Assembly (NCBI RefSeq): GCF_000016505.1 | Contig: NC_009706.1 | Location: forward strand, 310,001 to 374,000 | Direction: 5' to 3' | From: Clostridium kluyveri DSM 555 | Lineage (GTDB): Bacteria > Bacillota > Clostridia > Clostridiales > Clostridiaceae | DNA length: 64,000 nt | Shown: one piece after another, positions 1-7,470 of the stretch | How positions within the stretch are numbered: position 1 is the first letter of the stretch | Layout: the number at the start of each line of letters is the position of its first letter | Translations under genes and position numbers: made by a program | Notes under the pieces: generated by a model | Seen by the model: only the letters and a program-made list of their open reading frames with translations | The model's database searches: none | Told to the model about the DNA's origin: nothing

Positions 1-369
1 AATAGTTGATATTTCACTTGTGTTAGCAATCTTAAAAAAATGTTTCTTGGTTATTTCTATAATATGATTTAATGCTAGATCCTCTGATGGTATTTCTTTA
101 ATATTCATAATTGATGTAAGTATATTTTCATTAATTAATTTAACATCTGCTAGGCCATTTATGAAAACAAGTGCAGAGGAACGTTTAATTGCATCTATAA
201 CAAATTCACGACAAACTATATCAGTGCAATTGGAAAATAAGCTGTGTAAAATATTTAAGTTGTCTGCAATAGATTTGCTTAGAGGTAAAGATTCTTCACT
301 ATTAGGTAATTTTTGCGTGTAAATACAGGCTGAAGTTGAAATATTGCTAGAGTTAAAAAATTTCTTCAC
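1..369 (-). CDS. GerA-family spore germination protein, N-terminal part (cut by window edge)
   Basis: The 123 visible residues give the N-terminal soluble region of a GerA/GerK A-subunit, a component of the nutrient germinant receptor in the spore inner membrane. Visible hallmarks are a stretch reading DIVCREFVIDA and then the characteristic ALVFINGLADVKLINENIL block, which is the conserved start of the GerA family. I chose the GTG at 367-369 because a GGAGT ribosome binding site lies about 10 bases upstream (381-385 on the other strand) and no in-frame ATG precedes it. The membrane-spanning C-terminal half is outside the window, so intactness cannot be judged. Family assignment is from sequence recognition; the germinant is unknown. 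Confidence 0.85.
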   Translation of the reverse strand, partial: MKKFFNSSNISTSACIYTQKLPNSEESLPLSKSIADNLNILHSLFSNCTDIVCREFVIDAIKRSSALVFINGLADVKLINENILTSIMNIKEIPSEDLALNHIIEITKKHFFKIANTSEISTI

Positions 370-438
370 AATTAAAATCACTCCAATAAAAATTATAATG
401 TATAATTATTCTTTGCATTATGGAAGAAAATATGCAAC

Positions 439-621
439 TTGATATTATGTAGGCTGCACTTCTTAAATCTTGTAAGTGGTATTGTAGGAGCTTTAAATTA
501 TATAATATACTTTGCCCCTGGTTACAAAGCTGCTGGTATTACCCCTAACATTGAGATTCTAAGAAAAAAGGGATATGTTAATGTGAAAACAGGTTCAATT
601 TTTCATCCATTTACTCAATAA
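439..621 (+). pseudogene. Possible decayed gene remnant
   Basis: This 60-codon open frame has no usable ribosome binding site, but its second half (ending NVKTGSIFHPFTQ) has the composition of a real protein C-terminus rather than of random AT-rich sequence. In another frame just upstream, ATGGAAGAAAATATG runs into a TAG, so a frameshifted or 5'-truncated gene is plausible. I do not recognise the family and assign no function. It could equally be noise between the gerA-type gene and the marR promoter. Confidence 0.25.
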
Positions 622-639
622 AAGTAGTATAATAATCCA

Positions 640-651
640 TTAGGGACCTAA
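640..651. promoter_or_regulatory. Probable MarR operator, upstream copy
   Basis: TTAGGGACCTAA lies about 10 bases before the -35 hexamer of the marR-fur promoter. It differs by one base from the perfect palindrome TTAGGTACCTAA at 699-710. Two near-identical 12-mers flanking one promoter suggest paired binding sites for the MarR-family product. This is inferred from position and symmetry only. Confidence 0.6.
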
Positions 652-660
652 ATATTTGTG

Positions 661-689
661 TTGACATTTAATAAAAGAGTTGGTATACT
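661..689 (+). promoter_or_regulatory. SigmaA-type promoter of the marR-fur pair
   Basis: TTGACA at 661-666 and TATACT at 684-689 are separated by 17 bases, an almost ideal vegetative promoter. The start codon of marR is 54 bases downstream, after the palindrome at 699-710 and an AGGAGGAAG ribosome binding site. Confidence 0.8.
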
Positions 690-698
690 GAAATTAAG

Positions 699-710
699 TT
701 AGGTACCTAA
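699..710. promoter_or_regulatory. Probable MarR operator, downstream copy
   Basis: TTAGGTACCTAA is a perfect 12-bp palindrome located just past the -10 element, where a bound repressor would block initiation. With the near copy at 640-651 it brackets the promoter, which fits autoregulation by the adjacent MarR gene. Confidence 0.65.
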
Positions 711-742
711 ATTAATTTTAACATATTTAGGAGGAAGAAATT

Positions 743-1315
743 ATGTCAAAAATAAATTTAAATGATTTGTATCGTGCTTTACATCGCTTGAACAGGCAGA
801 TGCATCGTGTATCCCATAAAGAAGGTCATAGAAAGGGGAGGCTTTATCACGGACAGGCGAACTTGTTATTGTTAATTTCCCAAAATGATGGTGCCAGTCA
901 GAGAGAATTGGCAGAACAGATGGATATACGTCCATCTTCCATGACTGAAATGTTGACCAAGTTAGAGCAGAATGGCTTGATTGTGAAGAAACGGGATAAC
1001 AAAGACCAGCGGGTAATGCACATTTATTTAACTGAAGAAGGTAAAAAAGCATCTGAGAAAATTACTGAAAGTAAAGATACACTTGCAGAATCTTTGTTTA
1101 CAGGTTTAACAGAGGATGAACAAGAACAATTACTTATTCTTACTCAAAAATTGTGTGCAAGTTTAGAAATGATTGAGAATTCTTATGGAGAAGAAATGTA
1201 CCATGGCCATCATGGGTTCGGTCATCATGGTGGGCATTGTCATGATTTCTGGAAAGAAAATGGTATGCATCATAGGCGTGGATATCATCATAAATATTAT
1301 TCTGAGTATGAGTAA
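743..1315 (+). CDS. MarR-family regulator with histidine-rich C-terminal tail
   Basis: This is a winged-helix MarR-type repressor. Residues about 25-140 hold the fold, including a recognition-helix region around SQRELAEQMDIRPSSMTEML and the wing DNKDQRVMHIYLTEEG. The protein is 190 residues, longer than the usual 140-150, because of a tail from about residue 150 containing roughly a dozen histidines (for example GHHGFGHHGGHCHDF). Such tails commonly bind Ni, Zn, Co or Cu, so the protein may sense a metal; that is inference. The gene is followed after 38 bases by a Fur-family gene, so the two are probably one operon driven by the promoter at 661-689 and autoregulated through the palindromes around it. 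Start: ATG with AGGAGGAAG upstream. Confidence 0.88.
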   Translation: MSKINLNDLYRALHRLNRQMHRVSHKEGHRKGRLYHGQANLLLLISQNDGASQRELAEQMDIRPSSMTEMLTKLEQNGLIVKKRDNKDQRVMHIYLTEEGKKASEKITESKDTLAESLFTGLTEDEQEQLLILTQKLCASLEMIENSYGEEMYHGHHGFGHHGGHCHDFWKENGMHHRRGYHHKYYSEYE

Positions 1316-1353
1316 ACCAATAGTTAAAAATTATAAATATAGGATTGAATATT

Positions 1354-1803
1354 ATGGAAGATTTTGAGATGTTGCTTAAAGAAAAAGGATATAGATTCAC
1401 TGAGCAGCGTCAAATTATATTGAATGTGATGCTGGAAAGTATGGGGGAACACCTAAGCATAAAGGAGATATGGGAGATAGCTAGGAAAAAAGACAGTACA
1501 TTAGGAATCTCTACTGTCTATCGAACTTTAAAAATTATGGCTGAGATAGGGATTGTTACGGACTTTGATAAAAAGGATGAGATTAACAAATATGAACTTA
1601 ATACAGATGAAAAAAACTTTATACATCCTCATCTGATTTGTATGCGTTGTGGAAAGATTATTGGAATTCAAGAAAATTTGCTTATAGGCAACCCAAAAGT
1701 AAAAATTTACAACAAGTATAACTTTAAAATAGAAGATATTCGAGTTAAATGTTATGGATTTTGTGAGAAATGTGCTGAAGAATCGGTTAAAAATGTAAAA
1801 TAA
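1354..1803 (+). CDS. Fur-family metal-dependent regulator
   Basis: The product (149 residues from this ATG) has the Fur winged helix, with TEQRQIILNVMLE near the N-terminus and the recognition region LGISTVYRTLKIMAE. The C-terminal dimerisation domain has paired cysteine motifs (CMRCG near residue 93 and CEKC near the end), likely a structural zinc site. HPHLIC provides a metal-ligand-type histidine. A TTG nine bases upstream is in frame, but AGGA at 1341-1344 is correctly spaced for the ATG at 1354. Which member it is (Fur, Zur, PerR, Nur) cannot be decided from sequence alone. Co-transcription with the His-tailed MarR suggests that the pair controls metal homeostasis. Confidence 0.88.
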   Translation: MEDFEMLLKEKGYRFTEQRQIILNVMLESMGEHLSIKEIWEIARKKDSTLGISTVYRTLKIMAEIGIVTDFDKKDEINKYELNTDEKNFIHPHLICMRCGKIIGIQENLLIGNPKVKIYNKYNFKIEDIRVKCYGFCEKCAEESVKNVK

Positions 1804-1882
1804 TACAATAAAATAATAAAAATGAATTTAAGATGTGTATATTCCATATTTGAATTTAGCTATATATAGAATATAGAATTGA

Positions 1883-1932
1883 ATAAAAGCAGAGATACAC
1901 TTTGAAGGATTTAGAGTGACTTCTGCTTTTAT
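1883..1932. terminator. Bidirectional terminator between fur-type gene and nitroreductase
   Basis: The arms ATAAAAGCAGA (1883-1893) and TCTGCTTTTAT (1922-1932) pair perfectly and are flanked by T/A-rich runs on both sides. It lies between the convergent 3' ends of the Fur-family gene and the nitroreductase gene. Confidence 0.75.
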
Positions 1933-1942
1933 TTCATTTAAA

Positions 1943-2461
1943 CTAAAAGTTATTATAGAATACTATTTTCTCCAATGACTCTCTTTTATAATGCAGTGGA
2001 TTTGGTGAGGCATCTGCTGCAGGGTATCCTAAAGGCAGCAAGGCAACTGGCACAATATGATCTGGCAAAGAAAATTCTTTTTTGATAATAGCGGGGTCAA
2101 AATGTCCTACCCAGGTAGTACCCAGTCCAAGTTCCGAAGCTTGCAGTATTAAGTGTGTAGTTACAATACTGGCGTCTATATCTCCACTATCTTTACTGTC
2201 AAAACTGCGTTTCCAGCTTTCTGAATTGTCATAGCAGATGAGTAATACTACCGGCGCATTAAAATGATAGGGCGTGCATTTTCTTATTTTCTCCAAGGCT
2301 TCTTCATTTTCCATCACAAGAATACGCTGTGGTTGATTGTTACAAGCAGTAGGAGCAAGCAGGCTGGCCTTCAGCACAAAGTCAAGTTTTTCTTTTTCCA
2401 CCGGTTTTTCGCTAAATTTGCGAAGGGAATATCTGCTTTTTGCAAGGTCAGTAAATTTCAT
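1943..2461 (-). CDS. Nitroreductase-family FMN oxidoreductase
   Basis: This 172-residue protein has the nitroreductase hallmarks: SRYSLRKFSEKPV near the N-terminus (FMN phosphate binding), APTACNNQPQRILV, and GLGTTWVGHFDP with a later PVALLPLGYPA in the C-terminal half. Family members use NAD(P)H to reduce nitro compounds, quinones or flavins in the cytoplasm; the substrate here is unknown. I start at the ATG giving MKFTDL because AAAGG lies about 10 bases upstream, rather than at the ATG three codons earlier, which overlaps that site. The gene is monocistronic, ending at a shared terminator. Confidence 0.88.
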   Translation of the reverse strand: MKFTDLAKSRYSLRKFSEKPVEKEKLDFVLKASLLAPTACNNQPQRILVMENEEALEKIRKCTPYHFNAPVVLLICYDNSESWKRSFDSKDSGDIDASIVTTHLILQASELGLGTTWVGHFDPAIIKKEFSLPDHIVPVALLPLGYPAADASPNPLHYKRESLEKIVFYNNF

Positions 2462-2543
2462 ACATCTCATCCTTTCATAACATATTTTTAATAATGTGGA
2501 GTGAGCTTTAATAAATTATAAGGGTTTAATATTAATAGTTTGT

Positions 2544-2639
2544 TTAAATACTTGTCAGTCTAACGCCTACATCAAAGGCTTTTTTAAAGTCAATAGGAAA
2601 TTGCTCTGCCCTTATGTAAAATTTTACTTTTATTAATAA
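2544..2639 (-). pseudogene. Fragment of a flavodoxin/NAD(P)H oxidoreductase-like C-terminus
   Basis: On the minus strand an open frame without start codon reads RAEQFPIDFKKAFDVGVRL before a TAA. This resembles the last helix of clostridial flavodoxin-like NAD(P)H:FMN oxidoreductases. Nothing upstream continues the gene, so I read it as a leftover from a deletion. The rest of the 2462-2966 gap holds a repeat copy and a hairpin listed separately. Confidence 0.35.
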
Positions 2640-2718
2640 AAGTATTATACTAAGTAAAAAACAAATAATCAAGTACACATATTTTTGTGTCTTGAATTTG
2701 AGGAATATTTAAATTCGT

Positions 2719-2753
2719 GAATAAACTCTACCTGAACCAGAGAATCACTTGAT
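2719..2753 (+). repeat. Dispersed intergenic repeat, partial copy (right end)
   Basis: The stretch containing CTCTACCTGAACC and AGAATCACTTGAT matches positions 44696-44726 of the fullest copy with few mismatches. Only the right-hand end of the element is present. See the finding on the dispersed repeat. Confidence 0.55.
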
Positions 2754-2760
2754 AGAAAAA

Positions 2761-2779
2761 AGCTGACCCAAGGTCAGCT
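2761..2779 (-). terminator. Short GC-rich hairpin with T-run on the minus strand
   Basis: AGCTGACC and GGTCAGCT form a perfect 8-bp stem with a 3-base loop. Read on the minus strand it is followed by TTTTTCTATC, so it is oriented to stop leftward transcription. No minus-strand gene starts nearby, so its transcript is unexplained; a decayed gene or read-through from a promoter near msrA is possible. Confidence 0.5.
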
Positions 2780-2966
2780 CAAAATAATTCGAAAGGATAA
2801 TGATATTTATAGTATGTCCAAAATTTTGAAATTATATACATAATTATTTAGGTATAATATAAATGATGTAAGAAATATTATAAATAAAATTATTGAGTAT
2901 AGAAATGGTTAGTAGATAACTATTTCAGTCTGATTAAGTATTGTACGGAGAAAGGAGATTTTATCT

Positions 2967-3449
2967 ATGAAAAAAATTGTACTTGCAGGAGGATGTTTTT
3001 GGGGAATTCAAGCTTATTTTGACAATAAAAAGGGCATTTTAAGTACAAAGGTAGGATATGCAAATGGAAATGGGGAAAATCCTAGCTATGAAGAAGTATG
3101 TAATGAAGATACAGGCTTTGCAGAAGCTTGTCTTTTAGAATATAATGCTGGAGTTATAACTCTTGAAGAATTATTGGAGCTTTACTGGAGAATAATAGAT
3201 CCAACCATTGTGAATAGACAGGGAAATGATATGGGAAATCAATACAGAACGGGAATTTATTACATAGATGAAGAAGACGTAGAGATAATAGAAAAATCTA
3301 GAGAAAAGCAGCAGAAGAACTATAATAAAAAAATTGTGACGGAAATTTTACCACTTAAAAATTTTTATGATGCAGAGGAATATCATCAAAAATATCTGGA
3401 GAAGAACCCCGGTGGCTATTGCCACATACCAGGAGAGTTAATGGAATGA
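2967..3449 (+). CDS. msrA: Peptide methionine (S)-S-oxide reductase
   Basis: The product repairs methionine-S-sulfoxide in oxidised proteins. The catalytic GCFWG motif is at residues 9-13 (Cys10). Other family signatures are [20 protein letters not shown], the block [21 protein letters not shown] and EEYHQKYL near the C-terminus. At 160 residues it is a normal-length stand-alone MsrA without a fused MsrB. An AAAGGAG site precedes the ATG. The neighbouring nitroreductase and old yellow enzyme genes suggest a loosely clustered redox/stress set, although each seems transcribed separately. Confidence 0.95.
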   Translation: MKKIVLAGGCFWGIQAYFDNKKGILSTKVGYANGNGENPSYEEVCNEDTGFAEACLLEYNAGVITLEELLELYWRIIDPTIVNRQGNDMGNQYRTGIYYIDEEDVEIIEKSREKQQKNYNKKIVTEILPLKNFYDAEEYHQKYLEKNPGGYCHIPGELME

Positions 3450-3570
3450 TTAAGTGAATATAGATTTCGGAGTTACAATGAACTCCATTTGAACCTAAAA
3501 TTACTTCATTGACAAGTGGAAATATAGTGGTTATATTTAATGCATATCTGTGATTAAAGGAGGAAATATT

Positions 3571-4557
3571 ATGAATTATTTAAATAAACCGTTAGATACA
3601 GGTAAATTATTACTAAAAAATAGATTGATTATGCCCCCTATGGCAACAGCAAAATCTGGGATAGACGGAAGGATAAGCAAAGATATTTTGGATTATTATG
3701 ATGAAAAATCAAGAGGGGGATATATTTCTCTTATTATCATTGAACACAGTTTTGTATCACAGCAGGGGAAAGCTAGTAACAATCAGGTGTCCATTGCACA
3801 GGAAAGCATGGTGGAGGATCTAAAAAAACTAGCAGAAATTATTCATAAAAATGGATGTAAAACAATAATGCAGATAAATCATGCTGGAAGTGCAGCAAAT
3901 GTGGAAGTCACAGGTATGGAAATTGTGGGGCCTTCAGCTGTTCCTAATCCCTTTGGAACCGGAATGCCTCCAAAAGAACTTCAAAAAAATGAAATTAAAA
4001 CAATTGTAAATGAATTTAAAGAGGCAGCACTAAGGGTAAAAAATGCTGGTTTTGATGGTGTGGAGATCCACTCTGCCCATGGCTATCTTTTAAATCAGTT
4101 TTTATCTCCTATTACTAATAAAAGACAAGATGAATATGGAGGAGATATAACAGGAAGAATTAAGATTCATAGGGATATTGTAAAGAATGTACGTGAAGCT
4201 GTAGGTGAATCTTTCCCAATATTTATGAGACTGGGTGCATCTGATTATATGGATGGAGGTTTAACTATAGAAGACAGCAAGTTAGCTGCACAGCAGCTTG
4301 AAAAAACTGGAGTGGATGTTTTGGATATTTCAGGAGGGCTTTGCAGATATACTATTCCCGGGGTAAATGAAGAAGGGTATTTTACACCTCTTTCAAAGGC
4401 AATTAAAGAAGTTGTATCAATACCTGTAATTGTAACAGGTGGAATTATCCATGCAAAGACAGCAGATGAGATTTTAAGTAGGGGAGAAGCTGATTTAATA
4501 GGAGTGGGAAGAGCTATATACAAGGATTCAGATTGGGCTAGAAATGCTATGAAATAA
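3571..4557 (+). CDS. Old yellow enzyme family NADH:flavin oxidoreductase
   Basis: This 328-residue TIM-barrel flavoprotein carries OYE-family motifs: LKNRLIMPPMAT at the N-terminus, INHAGSAA, FDGVEIHSAHGYLLNQFLSP with the substrate-binding His pair, NKRQDEYGG, and at the end VIVTGGI and DLIGVGRAI for FMN phosphate binding. It is the short single-domain form, lacking the C-terminal FeS/NAD domains of 2,4-dienoyl-CoA reductase. It probably reduces activated C=C bonds with NAD(P)H in the cytoplasm; the substrate is unknown. I use the ATG at 3571, preceded by AAAGGAGGAAATATT, instead of an upstream in-frame GTG that lies before this site. Confidence 0.9.
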   Translation: MNYLNKPLDTGKLLLKNRLIMPPMATAKSGIDGRISKDILDYYDEKSRGGYISLIIIEHSFVSQQGKASNNQVSIAQESMVEDLKKLAEIIHKNGCKTIMQINHAGSAANVEVTGMEIVGPSAVPNPFGTGMPPKELQKNEIKTIVNEFKEAALRVKNAGFDGVEIHSAHGYLLNQFLSPITNKRQDEYGGDITGRIKIHRDIVKNVREAVGESFPIFMRLGASDYMDGGLTIEDSKLAAQQLEKTGVDVLDISGGLCRYTIPGVNEEGYFTPLSKAIKEVVSIPVIVTGGIIHAKTADEILSRGEADLIGVGRAIYKDSDWARNAMK

Positions 4558-4586
4558 TTCGAATATAGTATTTAAGGAGTTATTAA

Positions 4587-4620
4587 AATAGACAGTTTTG
4601 AAAAATCAAAACTGTCTATT
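4587..4620. terminator. Bidirectional terminator between oxidoreductase and serine hydrolase
   Basis: A 15-bp perfect stem (AATAGACAGTTTTGA and its complement) with an AAAA loop lies between two convergent genes. The right arm contains the stop codon of the serine hydrolase gene. Confidence 0.8.
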
Positions 4621-6429
4621 GATTTTCTCTGCATTTATTTTTTGACCTGACTCATATAAGAAGATTCCTGTAACCTGATTTTTGTCATTTATATTAAAAT
4701 TTATTTGAACATCAGATACTCTCAGAAAAAATTTATTTTGTGATTGGGCAAAGAGTTCATATTTTTGTCCGCTATTGTTTTGTTCACAATATAGGTGTCC
4801 ATTATCATGTGTTATGGATATGCTTCCAAGATTGTCCTCAATTTTATAATTTCCTATATATTTGTCAAGGAGGGCATCATCAACTTTTATTACGGATTTT
4901 TTCTTGGGCATCTCGTAGTTTTTTCCAAGGGATATATCTGCCAGAGTATCATTAAGAGAATTTATATTGTAATATCCCACATTAGTGAGGATAATTATAG
5001 TTAAATTTCTATTTGGATATCTTGCTATATTGCTTGTAAAGCCAAGTGTATTCCCGCCGTGATATATTTTTTTTCCGTAATTTTCTTTTGATAACATCCA
5101 ACCATAGCCATAGTATATTCCAGATGATGTTATCTGTATGTGATTTGAAAAAATATCTTTTAAAGTGGATTGTTTTATCAGCTTATCTGTATAAAGGGCT
5201 CTATCCCATTTATACAAATCTCCTGTAGTGGAGCATAGGTTGCCTGCACCATAGGTACCGTTAATTGTCATCATGTCGCTTACAGGAAAGACATCCAGGT
5301 AACCACTATATCCCGTAGAGGTATACATCTTTTTCATTCCATTATAACCTACCCTTGTATTTTTCATGTTAAGAGGGTGAAATATATTTTTTTCAAGATA
5401 ATCTATATAATTTATTCCACTTACTTTTTCCACTATATACCCAAGTAATATATACCCTGAATTGCTGTAGCTAAATTTACTTCCAGGCTGAAATTCCAGA
5501 GGCTTATTTTTAAATAAATTTATTACATTATTTATATCATTAAAGGAATCAATACTCATGGACCAGAACTCGGGTAGATTTGTACAGTTTACAATTCCTG
5601 AACTGTGGGTCAGAAGCTCTTGTATTGTTATAATATTACCATTTGGAAAATCTGGTATGTATTTGGATATAACATCATCTATATTTATAAGGCCTTTTTC
5701 AACCAGCTGCATTATTGCCATGGCTGTAAATTGTTTGGTCATGGAGCCTATGGGAAATATGGTGTCTTGAGTGTTTTTAATATTTTGTTCAAAGTCAGAT
5801 TTCCCATATCCCTTATTAAGAATTATACTTCCATTTTGTGCCACAAGTACACTGCCGTGAAAGTTATCTGTAGTTTCCAGTGCACTTAAATAATTATCCA
5901 ATTTTTGTGAAATGGTTAAATAATTCTTCAGATTTAACACATTTTTAAAAGAATATTCTATATTTTTTGAAGAAGTATATATTTCAATGGATTTTGTACT
6001 GTTGTCCCAATTTATTGTCTTACCAAATACTTCACTGAAAAATTCAAGAGGTACAAAAACAATATTCGTTTTAATAACAGGTGCTGTGGTTAAAGTAATA
6101 TTTTTCCCATTTGCAGATATTTTTTTGTTATTGTTTTCGATTTTTACCTTATAATTGGAGGTATTCATTAGAGCACTGTCATTTTTTACTTCAAGCTTTG
6201 CATCTGTATCTAGTTTTTGACATAATACATTAAGGGAAAGCATAACTACTGAATTTAAATTTTGATAGGGTTGTACATATTTTGATGGAATATTGGTGCC
6301 GTCTACGTTTATGGTAAATTCATTTGAAATGGATGCTGACTCAGCATGTGCTGTTATCTCTATTATATTGCTACTTGAAAATGCTAAAAGGATTGAGAGA
6401 AAAATACACATCAATGATTTCTTAAACAT
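4606..6429 (-). CDS. Secreted serine hydrolase (class C beta-lactamase fold) with copper amine oxidase-like N-terminal domain
   Basis: The protein is 607 residues. Residues 1-29 form a signal peptide ending near AHA. Residues about 38-152 are a copper amine oxidase N-terminal-like domain (PVIKTNIVFVPLEFFSEVFG, WDNSTKSIEIY), a module common in clostridial surface proteins. Residues about 175-500 are the beta-lactamase/DD-peptidase fold with SMTK at 229-232 (Ser nucleophile) and YSN at 321-323; HGGNTLGF later fills the KTG-like position. The C-terminal ~100 residues resemble the lipocalin-like tail of such hydrolases. It probably acts outside the cell on peptidoglycan peptides, D-amino acid peptides or esters; beta-lactam resistance is not implied. 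It is monocistronic. Confidence 0.88.
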   Translation of the reverse strand: MFKKSLMCIFLSILLAFSSSNIIEITAHAESASISNEFTINVDGTNIPSKYVQPYQNLNSVVMLSLNVLCQKLDTDAKLEVKNDSALMNTSNYKVKIENNNKKISANGKNITLTTAPVIKTNIVFVPLEFFSEVFGKTINWDNSTKSIEIYTSSKNIEYSFKNVLNLKNYLTISQKLDNYLSALETTDNFHGSVLVAQNGSIILNKGYGKSDFEQNIKNTQDTIFPIGSMTKQFTAMAIMQLVEKGLINIDDVISKYIPDFPNGNIITIQELLTHSSGIVNCTNLPEFWSMSIDSFNDINNVINLFKNKPLEFQPGSKFSYSNSGYILLGYIVEKVSGINYIDYLEKNIFHPLNMKNTRVGYNGMKKMYTSTGYSGYLDVFPVSDMMTINGTYGAGNLCSTTGDLYKWDRALYTDKLIKQSTLKDIFSNHIQITSSGIYYGYGWMLSKENYGKKIYHGGNTLGFTSNIARYPNRNLTIIILTNVGYYNINSLNDTLADISLGKNYEMPKKKSVIKVDDALLDKYIGNYKIEDNLGSISITHDNGHLYCEQNNSGQKYELFAQSQNKFFLRVSDVQINFNINDKNQVTGIFLYESGQKINAEKINRQF

Positions 6430-6563
6430 TAAATTATCATCTCCTCTGTTAAAAATTAATGGAATAATATAATTATACCATAAAAAATAGATAATTTTTG
6501 TAAATGAGGTAAATTATTACTTTGATTCTGATGCATTAATTTCATCTCATATTATATGATAGC

Positions 6564-6620
6564 GAGATTCAGGTGGAGCTTGAATAAGGAATGTTTTTCT
6601 CCTCCCTGAATCTTAGAATT
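6564..6620 (-). repeat. Dispersed intergenic repeat, hairpin copy after the cupin gene
   Basis: On the minus strand this begins TTCTAAGATTCAG, passes ATTCCTTATTCAAG and closes with CTCCACCTGAATCT. That is the same order as 44659-44714 of the fullest copy (plus strand). The arms pair into a long hairpin directly after the cupin stop codon, so the copy probably acts as its terminator. Confidence 0.6.
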
Positions 6621-6951
6621 ATCTGATAATTGTTAAAAGCATTTTGAATCTTTCTCCAGCTTCAAGTGCATGAGGAATATTAGAAGGCATTATTATGGCT
6701 TCACCTGCTTTGACAGTAAAAGTATTATTATCTATTGTAATTTCTGCTACTCCATCTAATATTTGAACCATAGCATCTCCAGAAGTTACGTGAGTGCTTA
6801 TTCCTTCACCTTTATCCAGTGAGAATAGGGAAATATTCACAGAAGGTGTCTGTGCAATAGTTCTGCTTACAACTTGACCTTCTTGATAGGATATTAGTTC
6901 TTTTAAAGTAAGTATTTTTGAAAATGGTATATTTTTAATTAAAGTATTCAT
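6619..6951 (-). CDS. Small single-domain cupin protein
   Basis: The product is 110 residues, essentially one cupin barrel. Motif 1 corresponds to GEGISTHVTSGDAMVQILDG and motif 2 to GEAIIMPSNIPHALEA, providing His/Asp-type metal ligands. Small cupins of this type bind a metal or small ligand, and several are linked to stress or sugar metabolism, but no function can be assigned here. AGGAGGAAA precedes the ATG. The stop codon abuts the hairpin repeat at 6564-6620. Confidence 0.85.
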   Translation of the reverse strand: MNTLIKNIPFSKILTLKELISYQEGQVVSRTIAQTPSVNISLFSLDKGEGISTHVTSGDAMVQILDGVAEITIDNNTFTVKAGEAIIMPSNIPHALEAGERFKMLLTIIR

Positions 6952-7470
6952 TGTTTTCCTCCTGCTGTAATTTTGATTTATTATTTATAGTATAAACCCA
7001 GCAGGTCTAAGAGTATGTAATATATGTTACTAACTTTAAAGGTAAATTAAAAATTTTTATTCAGTATAAAAAGGAGATTTAGACTCATGGACAAAAATCA
7101 AAGAATTGTAATTGATAAATAATCTATAAATGCAATATGAAGATAAGACTACGTTCGTAGTATATAAGAAAGAAACACTGGATAAGAAACAATATATTTT
7201 TTCGAGAATATATAATAGATCCTAAATTATATACCCTAAAATGAATAATTTTTTGCATTTAATAAAAACTAAATTTATTATATTATTTTATTTTATCTGA
7301 AGATGATAACTAGCTGATCCCCCTAACTTTTTGAAAGAAAGTGGGGGATGATAATCATTGCCATGCACCTAAATAAGTTCTTCTAAGTTTTATATAAAAA
7401 TTAGCAAATTTAACATACCAATGGAACAATTTTAATAAATTGTTTCATTATTATACTAGGAGGTAAAAAG
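6952..7470. other. Non-coding gap between cupin and HD-GYP genes
   Basis: The gap holds the promoter region of the cupin gene, a repeat copy at 7318-7388 and an AT-rich leader before the HD-GYP gene. I looked for a cyclic di-GMP riboswitch because of the downstream gene and did not see one. A 12-codon frame starting at 7087 is too short to support as a gene. Confidence 0.5.
7318..7388 (+). repeat. Dispersed intergenic repeat, partial copy (left end)
   Basis: A CCCCC...ACTTT / AAAGTGGGGG hairpin is followed by GCACCTAAATAAGTTCTTCTAAG. This matches the left part of the fullest copy (44603-44664), including the shared AATAAGTTCTTCTAAG-like end. Confidence 0.5.

Noticed and set aside
741-1400. 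Long open frames antisense to the His-tailed MarR gene, one rich in His/Asp
   Set aside because: They mirror CAT/ATG-rich codons of the histidine tail, have no ribosome binding sites and match no family.
4606-6429. Annotating the serine hydrolase as a beta-lactamase
   Set aside because: SxxK and YxN are shared with DD-peptidases and esterases; the copper amine oxidase-like N-terminal domain and divergent third motif argue against a simple resistance enzyme.
6952-7470. Possible cyclic di-GMP riboswitch before the HD-GYP gene
   Set aside because: The conserved GEMM core was not found; the only structured element is a partial copy of the dispersed repeat.
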